Shown in pieces: positions 34,516 to 44,192 of a stretch of 64,000 bases of DNA. The stretch is from contig CAJTYV010000001.1 of NCBI GenBank assembly GCA_910584195.1, positions 111,307 to 175,306 on the forward strand. Reading direction: 5' to 3'. The notes beneath the pieces were generated by a model that saw only the letters and a list, made by a program, of their open reading frames with translations, ran no database searches and was not told where the DNA came from. Position numbers and translations under genes: made by a program. The stretch comes from an uncultured Ruminococcus sp. (GTDB lineage: Bacteria; Bacillota; Clostridia; Oscillospirales; Ruminococcaceae). Each line of letters opens with the position of its first letter. The stretch's first letter is position 1.

Positions 34516-37500
34516 CTATTGAATATCCTCTGTGTCACCCTGAAAATCCACCTGTTCCATTTTCAGAAGCTTTGAAATGCCGTCCTCCTGCATCGTAACG
34601 CCGTAAAGAACGTTTGCCTCCTCCATTGCGCTGCGCCTGTGAGTAACGAGGACGAACTGCGTAGTATCAGTAAAGTTCTTAAGATACTGAGCATACTTTC
34701 TGACATTCACCTCGTCGAGAGCCGCGTCTATCTCGTCCAATATACAGAAAGGAGCAGGACGAAGTTTCAGAATTGCAAAATATATAGCGATAGCCACAAA
34801 GGATTGCTCTCCTCCCGAAAGCGAGATAAGATTTTTTATCACCTTTCCGGGCGGTGCAACGCTTATCTCGATGCCCGATTCAAGGATGTTCTCGGGATCT
34901 GACAGGATAAGCTCCGCCTTTCCGCCGCCGAAAAGCTCGACGAATATTTCCTTGAAATTTGAATTTATCACACGGAAGCTCTCAGCGAAAATACGGCACA
35001 TTTCCTCAGTCAGCTCGGAAATTATCCTTTCAAGCTCACGCTTTGAATTCTGAACGTCCGCAATCTGTGACGACATGAATTCATACCGTTCTGATACCTC
35101 CCTGTATTCTTCAACCGCATCAACATTTACACTGCCCAAAGCGCGTATCTTGTTCTTGACGGACGCAAGCTCAGCCTGCGAAGCAGTAATATCGTCTGTT
35201 TTTTCAGCATTTTTCAGAGCTTCGGAGTGTGTCATTTCATAAACGTCCATAAGCTGACGGATAATACTGTCGGAATCACGTTCAGCCGCTTCATGACGTT
35301 CTTCAAGACGCGTTATATCTCCCGAAAGCTTTTCTTTTGCTTCGTTAAGCTGCTTCATACCTTTCTGGATCTCACCCGCAAGACGGTTCTGCTCGGCATG
35401 AACTTCCTGATAACGCTTGATCTCTGCCGAATACCTCTCCGCATTTCTTCCTGTATTTTCAAGCTCGGCGCTTAATCTTTCAATTTCTTCACGCTTTTCG
35501 GAAATTATTCTGTTCTGTCGTTCAATTTCATCCTCAAAACGGCTGCTGCCGCTGTCAAGAAGTTCAATTTCTGATTTAATACGCTCAACATCTGATTTTT
35601 GCGACTGAATATCCTTAGAGATCTCCATATCGCGGATTTTAAGCTGTGACAGCCTTTCTGAAAGTTCAGCTCGTTCAAGCCGCAGTTTTTCACGGCTGTT
35701 CTGTCCCTCAGCAAGCCTTTGTTCTGCGACTTTTATCTTTTCTTCCAAAGCCTCAGCTTCGCTGCGTGCGTTGGATTCCGCCTCTTTTGAAGCCGAAATA
35801 CGGCTTTCAAATTCAGCCTGCTGACGGTCGGAGTTTTCCGCGCTCGCCTTTAACTGCTCGACCAGCGTGTTAAGACTTGTCAACTCGGCATTTATTCGTA
35901 TACGAGCAGCTTCGCACCTGGAAAGTTCGGATTTTACAGATTCCCTGTCATATCTTAGTTTTTCCGATTCTGCACGGAGCTTCTCTATTTTAGCGTTAAA
36001 TTCCTCGCGCTGTACGGTAAGGGAGTTTATTTCAGAATCAAGTTTATCAATTTCATTCTTTCGTGTAATAACTCCGGCAGATTTCTGAGACGAACCGCCG
36101 GTAAAAGAACCGCCTGCGTTCACGACCTGTCCGTCAAGGGTGACTATACGAAATTTATATCCGTATTTTTTGGCTATATTTGCGGCAGAATCAATATCCT
36201 CCGCAATTACTATACGTCCCAGAAGCGAAGCAATTATTCCGCTGAATTTTTCATCGTACGTGACTATCTCGCTTGCCTTGGCAACGTATCCCGTACAATT
36301 TTCAAGACCGTTCTCACGCAGTTCATAGCCTTTTACGGAAGTTATAGGCAGAAAAGTCGCGCGTCCGCCGTGCTGCTCCTTTAAAAATCTTATTCCTCTT
36401 TTTGCGGAATCCTCGTTTTCAACGATGATATTCTGCATAGAACCGCCCAAAGCCGTTTCAACAGCAAGAGCGTACTTTCCCTCAACGCCGATATTTTGAG
36501 CAACCGTCCCGTACACGCCGCTGAGTCTGCCCTGTTTTGAAGCTTTCAGTATCTGTTTTACACTGCCTGCGAATCCCTCCATGCTGTTTTCGAGGTCTAT
36601 GAGTATCTTGCGTCTCTGCTGGCAGTTTTTAAGTTCGTACAGAACTTTCTCAAAACTGCTTTTAGCCTGTTCAAACGCCTCTTTACGCGAACTGTAAAGC
36701 TTTTCAAGACCGCTGAGCTTATTATTCAATTCTTCTGATTTTTTTAAATTACTGTCAAGTTCAGATGTATTTTTTTTGATCTTCTCATTATATCCGCCGA
36801 CAGCAGCTTCAATATCGTTTGTACTGTCAAGCAGTTCGCGCAAACGCTTTTCATCATCTAAGGCATGCTGTTTTGCAGCTTCCGCGGCAAAATTCAGCTC
36901 GCTTCGTTTAATATAAAGGTCATTTATCTCACTTCCTGCCCTCTCAACCGAATCACCGAGCTTTGTATTTTTTTCTTCAGCCGTTTCAAATTCTTTTTTG
37001 ACCGATTCCGCTTCCAATAAAAGCTCGGATTTCTTCTGTTCAAGCACGACGATCTTTTTTTCGGTTTCTTTTATACGAAGATGCAGGTCACGTCTTGTTT
37101 CTTCGGAATCTTCCATGCTTATTTTAGCCTTGCGTATAGCCTCTGCACAATGGTTTATGTCATTTTCAAATACGGCAATATCAGACTTTTTCTTGGAGGA
37201 GTCTTGTTCCTCCTTAAGCATTCTTTGCCTTAACTCGTCAGATCGTGCGGTACATCTCTGCATTTCCCGATAGCTGTCCTGAAGCTTTTCTTCTTCACGG
37301 GCAATATCGTTCTCCGTGTTTTCATACTCTCCGCGGCTGAGAAGTATCTTTTCGTCAAGCTTATCAAGTTTTTCCTTTAACTCGTCAAGCCGCGTTATCC
37401 AAACCGAAAGCTCAAGACGTTTTCTTTCCTCCGCAAGCTTTATAAATTTCTGCGCCTTTTCGGACTGCACCCTCAGAGGTTCCACACGATTTTCAAGCTC

Positions 37501-38088
37501 GGACAATATATCCGAAAGCCTGAGCAGATTCTCCTGAGCCGCAGTAAGCTTACGCTCGGCTTCTAACTTTTTGTAGCGGAATTTCGAGATACCTGCCGCT
37601 TCCTCGAAAATATCACGGCGTTCGCTGCTTTTTGCGCCAACGATCTCAGCTATACGTCCCTGACCGATGATAGAATATCCATCTCGTCCCAGGCCCGTAT
37701 CCATAAAAAGCTCGTTTATGTCTTTAAGACGGCAGCTTTTGCCGTTTATCATATATTCGCTCTCTCCGCTTCGATAGAGCTTTCGTGTGACTGCTATCTC
37801 ATCGCCCATATCGGATAACGTGCTGTCAGAATTATCTATATTCAGCGTAACGGCGGCAAACCCCATAGGTCTTCTCGCAACAGTACCGGAAAAAATAACG
37901 TCCTCCATTTTGTTGCCTCTCAGAGTCTTTGTAGACTGCTCTCCGAGCACCCAGCGAACTGAATCGCCGATATTACTTTTTCCGCTGCCGTTGGGTCCTA
38001 CCACCGCCGTCAGACCCTTGTCAAAGGTAAGGCTCACTTTGTCGGGAAATGACTTAAATCCCTGTATTTCCAATGATTTAAGATACAA
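34516..38088 (-). CDS. smc: Chromosome segregation protein SMC
   Basis: 1,190 residues, the expected size. N-terminal head: FKSFPDKVSLTF and Walker A VVGPNGSGKSNIGD. Then a long coiled coil, a hinge around residues 510-670 (GVYGTVAQNIGVEGKYALAVE, VNAGGSFTGGS), a returning coiled coil, and the C-terminal head with signature LSGGEQSFVAIAIYFA and Walker B CILDEIDAALDE. It is the condensin subunit that organises and segregates the chromosome. The rnc-(radical SAM)-smc-ftsY order is conserved in Clostridia. Confidence 0.97.
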   Translation of the reverse strand: MYLKSLEIQGFKSFPDKVSLTFDKGLTAVVGPNGSGKSNIGDSVRWVLGEQSTKTLRGNKMEDVIFSGTVARRPMGFAAVTLNIDNSDSTLSDMGDEIAVTRKLYRSGESEYMINGKSCRLKDINELFMDTGLGRDGYSIIGQGRIAEIVGAKSSERRDIFEEAAGISKFRYKKLEAERKLTAAQENLLRLSDILSELENRVEPLRVQSEKAQKFIKLAEERKRLELSVWITRLDELKEKLDKLDEKILLSRGEYENTENDIAREEEKLQDSYREMQRCTARSDELRQRMLKEEQDSSKKKSDIAVFENDINHCAEAIRKAKISMEDSEETRRDLHLRIKETEKKIVVLEQKKSELLLEAESVKKEFETAEEKNTKLGDSVERAGSEINDLYIKRSELNFAAEAAKQHALDDEKRLRELLDSTNDIEAAVGGYNEKIKKNTSELDSNLKKSEELNNKLSGLEKLYSSRKEAFEQAKSSFEKVLYELKNCQQRRKILIDLENSMEGFAGSVKQILKASKQGRLSGVYGTVAQNIGVEGKYALAVETALGGSMQNIIVENEDSAKRGIRFLKEQHGGRATFLPITSVKGYELRENGLENCTGYVAKASEIVTYDEKFSGIIASLLGRIVIAEDIDSAANIAKKYGYKFRIVTLDGQVVNAGGSFTGGSSQKSAGVITRKNEIDKLDSEINSLTVQREEFNAKIEKLRAESEKLRYDRESVKSELSRCEAARIRINAELTSLNTLVEQLKASAENSDRQQAEFESRISASKEAESNARSEAEALEEKIKVAEQRLAEGQNSREKLRLERAELSERLSQLKIRDMEISKDIQSQKSDVERIKSEIELLDSGSSRFEDEIERQNRIISEKREEIERLSAELENTGRNAERYSAEIKRYQEVHAEQNRLAGEIQKGMKQLNEAKEKLSGDITRLEERHEAAERDSDSIIRQLMDVYEMTHSEALKNAEKTDDITASQAELASVKNKIRALGSVNVDAVEEYREVSERYEFMSSQIADVQNSKRELERIISELTEEMCRIFAESFRVINSNFKEIFVELFGGGKAELILSDPENILESGIEISVAPPGKVIKNLISLSGGEQSFVAIAIYFAILKLRPAPFCILDEIDAALDEVNVRKYAQYLKNFTDTTQFVLVTHRRSAMEEANVLYGVTMQEDGISKLLKMEQVDFQGDTEDIQ

Positions 38089-38089
38089 A

Positions 38090-39088
38090 TTATTTCACCT
38101 CCCCTATTTCATAAATTGGAATATTTTCATCGCCGATAAATTTCACTTCCGTATGACTTTTTCTGAAATACTCGATATTTGACCGTTTGTGTCCCGCTGC
38201 TTTGCTGATACATGACGGATTTACGGCAATTTTATATATATTGTCCCGCGGCTCATGAAATGCAATAAATTCTTCTGTTCTCCGCCTGTAAATAAGATTT
38301 TCGCAAAGCTCACGGAAAGCAGGGTGATAAAATCCTCCCACCATATCCTTTTCCACAAATTCGCTTGCATGAAGTCCGCATTTTATTACTTTTATTTTCT
38401 CATACGAAAAACGCATAATGGCATCTGAACATATATCAAGAACCGTATCAAATTCAAAAGGCTTATATTCTCCGCTTTCAAGAAGTTCCGCAAGCTTAGT
38501 ACCTTTCAGGATTACAACAGGGTAGATCCTGACCGTATCGGGACTGAGTTCTATGATCCTGTCAATAGTTTCAAATTCATTTTTTTCGGTACTTCCATAC
38601 AATCCGCACATCATCTGCAATCCCAGTTCAAAGCCGTGTTCCCGTATCAAAGCGCAGGCATCAGCAACGTCCTCCGCCGAATGACCGCGTTCATTCGCTT
38701 CAAGAACGTCATCGCACATGGACTGCGCGCCCAGCTCGATCGCCGTAACGCTGTTTTTTTTCAGTATCCCGAGAATTTCGCTGTCAATGCAGTCGGGGCG
38801 CGTTGAGATACGTATTCCCCTGAATTTTCCTGTGCCGATAAACTCCCTTGCAGTTTCGAGAAGCTCAGTCATATAGCCGCGCGGAATTGCCGTGAAACTT
38901 CCCCCGAAGAAAGCTATCTCCGTGTTTTCGGGAGATTTCACCTCGCAAAGCGCCTTTTCGCATATCGACCTTACATCGTTAGCTGACGGCGCACGCTGAG
39001 TGCCGCTTATAGTCCTCTGGTCGCAAAAACTGCATCTGTGAGGACATCCAATGTGAGGAATAAATATAGAAATATTAGCATGTTTCAT
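38090..39088 (-). CDS. Elp3-like radical SAM protein
   Basis: 332 residues. The radical SAM cluster motif is GCPHRCSFCDQR (CxxxCxxC), followed by FFGGSFTAIP and STRPDCI and the ELGAQSM strand, as in the Elp3/YhcC-like group. The acetyltransferase domain of true Elp3 is absent. This gene is regularly found between rnc and smc in Clostridia; a tRNA-modification role is suspected but not established. It overlaps rnc by four bases and smc follows after one base. Confidence 0.88.
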   Translation of the reverse strand: MKHANISIFIPHIGCPHRCSFCDQRTISGTQRAPSANDVRSICEKALCEVKSPENTEIAFFGGSFTAIPRGYMTELLETAREFIGTGKFRGIRISTRPDCIDSEILGILKKNSVTAIELGAQSMCDDVLEANERGHSAEDVADACALIREHGFELGLQMMCGLYGSTEKNEFETIDRIIELSPDTVRIYPVVILKGTKLAELLESGEYKPFEFDTVLDICSDAIMRFSYEKIKVIKCGLHASEFVEKDMVGGFYHPAFRELCENLIYRRRTEEFIAFHEPRDNIYKIAVNPSCISKAAGHKRSNIEYFRKSHTEVKFIGDENIPIYEIGEVK

Positions 39089-39789
39089 ACGCTTGTATTA
39101 TAACCCATAAGTTCAAGAGCTTCTTTTGCCGCAAGCTGCTCAGCATCCTTTTTGCTGCGGCCTCTGCCTTTGCCTATGACCTGAGAATTGAGCATTACCT
39201 CAACCACAAAACGTTTGTTATGATCGGGACCTTCCTCACCGATAAGAACGTATTCCACCTTTTCCTCGGGATTTTTCTGAACTACCTCCTGTAAGACCGT
39301 TTTAAAGTCACCGAAAGCCATTTTCGCACCGTGAACGAGGTCGCTTGGTATAAACTTCAGAATATGTTTTCTTGCCGCTTCGATACCGCCGTCGAGGTAC
39401 ACAGCGGCAATAACTGCTTCAAACGCGTCAGCTAAAATGGAGGGTCTTTCACGTCCGCCGGTATTTTCTTCGCCCTTGCCGAGAAGAATGTACTCACCAA
39501 GATGAATACGCTGAGCAAAAACGTGCAGGCTCTTTTCACATACAAGAGAAGCACGCAGCTTTGTCAGATCACCCTCTGCAACAGTATTAAGATGCTTGTA
39601 AAGATAATCCGAAACCACTACGGAAAGTACGCTGTCACCCAAAAACTCCAGTCTTTCGTTACTGCCGCGGGGATTTTTCGTTTCATTGGCATAAGAAGAA
39701 TGGGATAACGCGTTGATTATCAGTTTTTTATTTCTGAATTTGTATCCGATAATTTTTTCAAATTCCGAAATATTTTCAATATCATTCAT
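39085..39789 (-). CDS. rnc: Ribonuclease III
   Basis: 234 residues from the ATG at 39789, nine bases after AAAGGA; the ATG at 39798 is too close to that site. The catalytic signature NERLEFLGDSVLSVVV is intact, with later DAFEAVIAAVYLDGG supplying the second acidic residues. A C-terminal double-stranded RNA-binding domain contains RGRSKKDAEQLAAKEAL. It processes rRNA precursors and other duplex RNA. The 5' end overlaps the end of plsX. Confidence 0.96.
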   Translation of the reverse strand: MNDIENISEFEKIIGYKFRNKKLIINALSHSSYANETKNPRGSNERLEFLGDSVLSVVVSDYLYKHLNTVAEGDLTKLRASLVCEKSLHVFAQRIHLGEYILLGKGEENTGGRERPSILADAFEAVIAAVYLDGGIEAARKHILKFIPSDLVHGAKMAFGDFKTVLQEVVQKNPEEKVEYVLIGEEGPDHNKRFVVEVMLNSQVIGKGRGRSKKDAEQLAAKEALELMGYNTSV

Positions 39790-40786
39790 TATTATCATTC
39801 CTTTGGGAATTTACGTATTTTTCGATGGATTCAATAACTTTGCCATTCACACATTTCTGCGCCTGCCTCACCGCATTGAAAAAAGCCTTTGCATCGGAGC
39901 TTCCGTGAGCCTTTATAACAGGTTTTTTCACGCCCATAAGAGCCGAACCGCCGGTCTCTCTGTAATCCATCTGTTTTTTCAGAATCTTTATTTTGCCCAG
40001 CGAAAGAACTGCGCCGACTTTGCCTATACCCGAGAATATCCACTTCAACTTCCTTGCAAAAAACGATCCCATGCCCTCATAAAGCTTCAGCACGATATTG
40101 CCGGTAAAACCGTCCGTTACGACTACATGGCAATCGCCGTCCGGCAAAGCTCTCGCCTCGATATTTCCGGCAAAATTCAGTCCCGAGCCTTTAAGCAGCT
40201 TATACGCTTCAAGCTCAAGCTCTCTGCCCTTTGAATCCTCCGCACCTATATTAAGAAGTCCGACTTTCGGAGATTTTATACCCATGACTTTCTCCATATA
40301 CGCGCTTCCCATGACTGCAAACTGCATTAGCATTTCCGGGCGGCATTCAGTATTTGCACCTGCGTCAAGGAGGATAAACGAGCCTTTGTCAGTAGGCAGC
40401 AGCGGCGCAGGAGCGACACGTTTTATGCCCTTGATGCGCTTTACGATAAAGGTCGCCCCCATTACCAATGCGCCCGTGCTTCCGGCTGAAACAAAGGCAT
40501 CGCCCTTATTTTCAGCAAGAAGCTGCATTCCGAGAGCCATAGAAGTATTCTTCCCCGATTTTATAATTTCAGTCGGTTCGCTGTGTATATCGAAAACTTC
40601 ATCGGTATGAGCTATCTCCATTCCGTCAAGACTTATACCGTTGTCGGCAGCGCATTTTTTTATTTTATTTTCACTGCCCGTAAGGATTATTTTCACACCA
40701 AGCTCTCTGACTGCTCTTTCGCATCCTTTGATAACTTCAAGAGGAGCATTATCGCCCCCGAAAGCGTCAACTATAATTTTTTCCAA
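39782..40786 (-). CDS. plsX: Phosphate acyltransferase PlsX
   Basis: 334 residues if the TTG at 40786 is used, ten bases after GGGGAG; another TTG at 40795 is too near that site. The N-terminus KIIVDAFGGDNAP, the central SAGSTGALVMGA and DAGANTECRPEMLMQFA, and VVTDGFTGNIVLKLYEG are diagnostic. It makes acyl-phosphate from acyl-ACP for phospholipid synthesis. The acpP gene often found between plsX and rnc is absent here. Confidence 0.95.
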   Translation of the reverse strand: MEKIIVDAFGGDNAPLEVIKGCERAVRELGVKIILTGSENKIKKCAADNGISLDGMEIAHTDEVFDIHSEPTEIIKSGKNTSMALGMQLLAENKGDAFVSAGSTGALVMGATFIVKRIKGIKRVAPAPLLPTDKGSFILLDAGANTECRPEMLMQFAVMGSAYMEKVMGIKSPKVGLLNIGAEDSKGRELELEAYKLLKGSGLNFAGNIEARALPDGDCHVVVTDGFTGNIVLKLYEGMGSFFARKLKWIFSGIGKVGAVLSLGKIKILKKQMDYRETGGSALMGVKKPVIKAHGSSDAKAFFNAVRQAQKCVNGKVIESIEKYVNSQRNDNNE

Positions 40787-42092
40787 TTCTTTCAAGCTCC
40801 CCTTTCAAAGCAGCAACGGCGCGGTTTGCATATACACCGTATTTTGCCTTTTTGTCACGTATTCTTTCGCCAATATCGGGAAGTATTCCCATATTTGCGC
40901 CCATAGGCTGAAATTTGCCGCTGTTGAATCTGTCGCTTATGTAGGCGGTCAAAGCGCCGATCATCGTTTCACGGGGCAAACTCAAAGCTTCAAGTCCAAG
41001 TATACGTCTTGCCGCCGCCGTACCCGCTATGATACCGCTTGCTGCGGACTCCATATATCCCTCGACACCCGTTATCTGTCCGGCAAAATAAATATTTTTA
41101 TTATTTCTCATTGAAAAATCAGAATCAAGCAGTTCGGGACTGTTTATGAAGGTATTTCTATGCATAACGCCATACCGCATAAATTCTGCGTTTTCAAGAC
41201 CGGGTATCATAGAAAACACACGTTTCTGCTCGCCGAATTTCAGATTTGTCTGAAAACCCACAAGGTTGAACAGCGTTGCTTCTTTATTCTCACGTCTGAG
41301 CTGAACCACGGCATAAGGGCGTTTTCCCGTGCGTATATCCGTAATTCCCACAGGCTTCATAGGACCGAAACGCATCGTATCCTCCCCTCTTGAAGCAAGA
41401 ACCTCTATAGGCATGCACCCCTCGTAAACGCTGAACGGATGAGTTTCAAAATCTTTCAGCCGTACCCTTTCAGCATTTACAAGCTCATGATAAAAAGCGG
41501 TATATTCATCTTTATTCATAGGACAGTTAATATAGTCCGCCTCGCCTCTTCCGTACCTTGAAGCGAAGAAAACCTTTTCCTTGTCAAGACTTTCATAGGT
41601 CACTATGGGAGCAGCCGCATCGTAAAAGCTCAATCCCTCGCCGCAAAGCTCCTTTATCACATCAGCCATTGCACCGCCGGTAAGGGGGCCTGTAGCAATA
41701 ATGCTTATTCCGTCGGGAAGCTTCGCGACTTCTTCTTCAATAACCTCGATAAGCGGATTTTCCCGAATTTTCGCAGTAACGCAGTCTGAAAATCTCTCAC
41801 GATCCACCGCAAGAGCTCCGCCTGCTTCCACGGAATTTTCCTTTGCACAGGGAACAGTCAGAGAACCGAGCATTTCCATTTCCGCTTTCAGCAGACCGGC
41901 AGCCGATTCAAGTCTTGAAGCTTTCAGCGAATTTGAGCAGACAAGCTCCGCAAAACCTTTGTATTTATGCGCAGGACTGAACTTTTTCGGCTTCATTTCA
42001 TAAAGCCGTACATTTATGCCGTAACTTGCCAAAGCCCATGCAGCTTCGCAGCCGGCAAGTCCTGCTCCAATAACATTTACGGTAGCGTTCAT
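40767..42092 (-). CDS. trmFO: Folate-dependent tRNA (uracil-5-)-methyltransferase TrmFO
   Basis: 441 residues. It begins with the FAD-binding VNVIGAGLAGCEAAWALA and continues with FAELVCSNSLKA, GALAVDRERFSD, GPLTGGAMAD and CPMNKDEYTAFYHEL, all family landmarks. The end has FAGQITGVEGYMESAASGI and ANMGILPDI. It makes ribothymidine-54 in tRNA using methylenetetrahydrofolate. The start overlaps the topA stop by four bases. Confidence 0.97.
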   Translation of the reverse strand: MNATVNVIGAGLAGCEAAWALASYGINVRLYEMKPKKFSPAHKYKGFAELVCSNSLKASRLESAAGLLKAEMEMLGSLTVPCAKENSVEAGGALAVDRERFSDCVTAKIRENPLIEVIEEEVAKLPDGISIIATGPLTGGAMADVIKELCGEGLSFYDAAAPIVTYESLDKEKVFFASRYGRGEADYINCPMNKDEYTAFYHELVNAERVRLKDFETHPFSVYEGCMPIEVLASRGEDTMRFGPMKPVGITDIRTGKRPYAVVQLRRENKEATLFNLVGFQTNLKFGEQKRVFSMIPGLENAEFMRYGVMHRNTFINSPELLDSDFSMRNNKNIYFAGQITGVEGYMESAASGIIAGTAAARRILGLEALSLPRETMIGALTAYISDRFNSGKFQPMGANMGILPDIGERIRDKKAKYGVYANRAVAALKGELERIGKNYS

Positions 42093-44170
42093 TTTTTCAG
42101 CTCTCTTTCATAATTGCAGCTTTCGTTTTCACATATGAGCTTTCCGGATTTTCCGCCCTTATTAAAAAGAGTTTTTCCACAATCCGGACATTTCTCGGCG
42201 GTTGGAACATTCCATGTCATAAAATCGCACTCCGGGTAACCCTCGCAGCCGTAGAAACTTCTGCCTCTTTTGGATTTTTTCAAAAGCATTTTTTTGCCGC
42301 ATCTCGGACAGCAGCCGTCCGATTCCGTTACAAGCTGCTTGGCGTTTTTACACTCGGGGAATCCGGGACAGGCAAGAAATTTTCCGTATCTGCCGTACTT
42401 TATAACCATATTTCTTCCGCAGTTTTCGCATATGATGTCGGTTTCCTCATCGGGCACTTTCACACGCTTACCTTCCATAGCCGTTTCTGCCTTTTCAAGG
42501 TCAGCAGCAAAATCCTTGTAGAACTCGTGAAGCGTTGTAACCCAGTCCTTATCGCCTTTTTCCACTTCGTCAAGACTGCTTTCCATATCGGCAGTGAACT
42601 TAGCGTCCACAATTCCTCTGAAATGCTCTTTCATAAGCTCTGTTATGACTTCACCCAAAGTAGTAGGCTTCAGCTGCTTGCCCTCATGTTCAACATACTG
42701 ACGAGCCATGATCGTAGAGATAGTTGGAGCATAGGTGGACGGTCTGCCTATACCGTTTTCCTCAAGCGCTTTGATAAGAGAAGCTTCGGTATATCTCGGC
42801 GGAGGCTGAGTAAAATGCTGATTTCCGCTGATCGATTTCAGTTTCGGCTTATCTCCGACGGCAAGGGGAGGAAGCTCCTTTTTAGCCGATTCCTTACCAT
42901 CGGCAGATTCCTCATAAAGAACAGTAAAACCGTTAAATTTTACGGAATACCCTGAAGCGCGAAATATACACCCGTTTGCCGAAATATCCGCCGATACGGT
43001 ATCAAGCAGCGCGTTAGCCATCTGACTTGCGATAAATCTTGACCATATCAGCTCATAAAGCTTATATTGATCGCTTGTAAGGCTCGATTTTACACGGGCA
43101 GGAGTAAGATCGGAAAGAGACGGACGTATTGCCTCGTGCGCGTCCTGAGCGTTGCTTTTTGATTTGAAAATTCTCGGCTTATCGGGCAGATATTCCTTTC
43201 CGTAGACCGTCTCGATATACTGGGCGGCGGCGGCTTTCGCCTCGTCCGATATACGCAGACTATCCGTTCTCATGTAGGTTATAAGACCAACTGCGCCGAT
43301 ACCCTCGATGTCAACGCCCTCGTAAAGCTCCTGAGCGGCTTTCATTGTACGCTTTGAAGTGAATCCCAGTTTTTTAGACGCTTCCTGCTGCATTGTGGAA
43401 GTGATAAACGGCGGTGCAGGCTGCTTTTTAGTAACTCGCTTTTTCATTGCCGTTACTTCGTATTCAGCGCCCTCAAGACGCTTCAGCAGATTATCAGCCT
43501 CAGCCTGATTCGGAATTTCCAGTTTTTTTCCGTCTACCGACAAAAGAGCAGCGTCAAAGACCTTTCCCGAACCGGGTGCGGTGAATTTTGCATCTATCGA
43601 CCAGTATTCCTTAGGCACAAAAACGCGTATCTCGTTTTCTCTGTCAACAACGATACTTACCGCAACCGTCTGAACACGCCCGGCAGAAAGTCCCCTCTTG
43701 ACTTTTTTCCAAAGAAACGGACTGAGCTTATAACCAACAAGGCGATCAAGAATACGCCGCGCCTGCTGTGCGTTCACAAGATCGAGATCTATCTTGTGAG
43801 GATTGTTCATTCCGCTGTTTACTCCAGTTTTTGTAATCTCGTTGAAAGCTACTCTAATATCATCGTTCAGATCGAGTTTAAGAAGCTGCGCAATGTGCCA
43901 TGAAATAGCCTCTCCCTCACGGTCAGGGTCGGTAGCAAGGTAAACTTTTTCGCACTTTTTAGCACGTTTTTTCAAGTCCTTGATAACGTCGCCTTTTCCT
44001 TTCATATCAATGTACTGGGGTTTGAAATCATCTTCCACATCAACGCCCAGCTTAGATTTCGGCAAGTCCCGGATATGACCCATCGAAGCCACTACCTCAT
44101 AACCCTTGCCGAGATATTTCTGAATTGTCTTTGCCTTTGCAGGCGACTCAACTATAACTAAATTTGCCAT
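42089..44170 (-). CDS. topA: DNA topoisomerase I
   Basis: 693 residues. The Toprim domain opens LVIVESPAKAKTIQKYLG and includes the DxD acids in LATDPDREGEAISWHIA. The catalytic tyrosine lies in AVGLITYMRTDSLRIS. Three C-terminal zinc ribbons end the protein (CENCGRNMVIKYGRYGKFLA, CPRCGKKMLLKKSKRG, CPDCGKTLFNKGG). It relaxes negative supercoils. It follows dprA by 22 bases. Confidence 0.97.
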   Translation of the reverse strand: MANLVIVESPAKAKTIQKYLGKGYEVVASMGHIRDLPKSKLGVDVEDDFKPQYIDMKGKGDVIKDLKKRAKKCEKVYLATDPDREGEAISWHIAQLLKLDLNDDIRVAFNEITKTGVNSGMNNPHKIDLDLVNAQQARRILDRLVGYKLSPFLWKKVKRGLSAGRVQTVAVSIVVDRENEIRVFVPKEYWSIDAKFTAPGSGKVFDAALLSVDGKKLEIPNQAEADNLLKRLEGAEYEVTAMKKRVTKKQPAPPFITSTMQQEASKKLGFTSKRTMKAAQELYEGVDIEGIGAVGLITYMRTDSLRISDEAKAAAAQYIETVYGKEYLPDKPRIFKSKSNAQDAHEAIRPSLSDLTPARVKSSLTSDQYKLYELIWSRFIASQMANALLDTVSADISANGCIFRASGYSVKFNGFTVLYEESADGKESAKKELPPLAVGDKPKLKSISGNQHFTQPPPRYTEASLIKALEENGIGRPSTYAPTISTIMARQYVEHEGKQLKPTTLGEVITELMKEHFRGIVDAKFTADMESSLDEVEKGDKDWVTTLHEFYKDFAADLEKAETAMEGKRVKVPDEETDIICENCGRNMVIKYGRYGKFLACPGFPECKNAKQLVTESDGCCPRCGKKMLLKKSKRGRSFYGCEGYPECDFMTWNVPTAEKCPDCGKTLFNKGGKSGKLICENESCNYERELKK

Positions 44171-44192
44171 TTGATAACCTCATAATCTATAT